Origin: Planctomycetaceae bacterium
GTDB taxonomy: Bacteria > Planctomycetota > Planctomycetia > Pirellulales > UBA1268
Direction of reading: 5' to 3'
Assembly (NCBI GenBank): GCA_947464585.1
Contig: CANHYS010000136.1
Coordinates: 1 to 6,334 of the forward strand
DNA length: 6,334 nucleotides
Part shown: positions 6,310-6,334 of the stretch, in pieces
Layout of the letters: every line of letters begins with the position of its first letter
Position numbering within the stretch: the stretch's first letter is position 1
Notes under the pieces: generated by a model
Told to the model about the DNA's origin: nothing
Seen by the model: only the letters and a program-made list of their open reading frames with translations
Database searches by the model: none
Made by a program: the position numbers and the translations under genes

Positions 6310-6334
6310 GGGCCGCGCGTCTCGGTTGAGATGA

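Overview
The window is GC-rich bacterial DNA with dense coding. It looks like a planctomycete or a related lineage. That placement is an inference from gene style (an FHA-GAF-SpoIIE phosphatase, weak or missing Shine-Dalgarno sequences at several starts, GC-rich intergenic repeats, a Gly/Arg-rich UvrB tail). No phylogenetic marker was tested.

Layout. (1) Positions 1-438, minus strand: the N-terminal receiver domain of a WspR-like response regulator, cut by the left edge. (2) Positions 471-642: a 172-bp block of seven degenerate ~26-bp direct repeats. (3) Positions 651-721, minus: tRNA-Gln(CUG), complete, with no encoded CCA. (4) Positions 722-863: a short divergent spacer holding a perfect 7-bp inverted repeat. 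(5) Positions 864-2654, plus: an FHA-GAF-SpoIIE/PP2C serine phosphatase. (6) Positions 2757-3032, plus: a 91-residue protein of unknown function with a good ribosome binding site. (7) Positions 3033-3091: a 59-bp convergent gap with a palindrome. (8) Positions 3092-4207, minus: a soluble PAS histidine kinase of the HisKA_3 (NarL/LiaS) class. (9) Positions 4228-6309, minus: uvrB, complete. uvrB lies upstream of the kinase with 20 nt between them, so the two are probably co-transcribed.

Functionally the window joins a housekeeping repair gene and a tRNA to three separate signalling proteins: a receiver protein probably tied to cyclic-di-GMP, a Ser/Thr phosphatase with a phosphopeptide-binding FHA domain, and a histidine kinase without an adjacent NarL-type partner. 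Nothing in the sequence proves that the three act in one pathway.

I found no mobile element, CRISPR array, phage gene or convincing undescribed system. The observations most worth a second look are the repeat block between tRNA-Gln and the response regulator, the uvrB-kinase coupling, and the small protein after the phosphatase.
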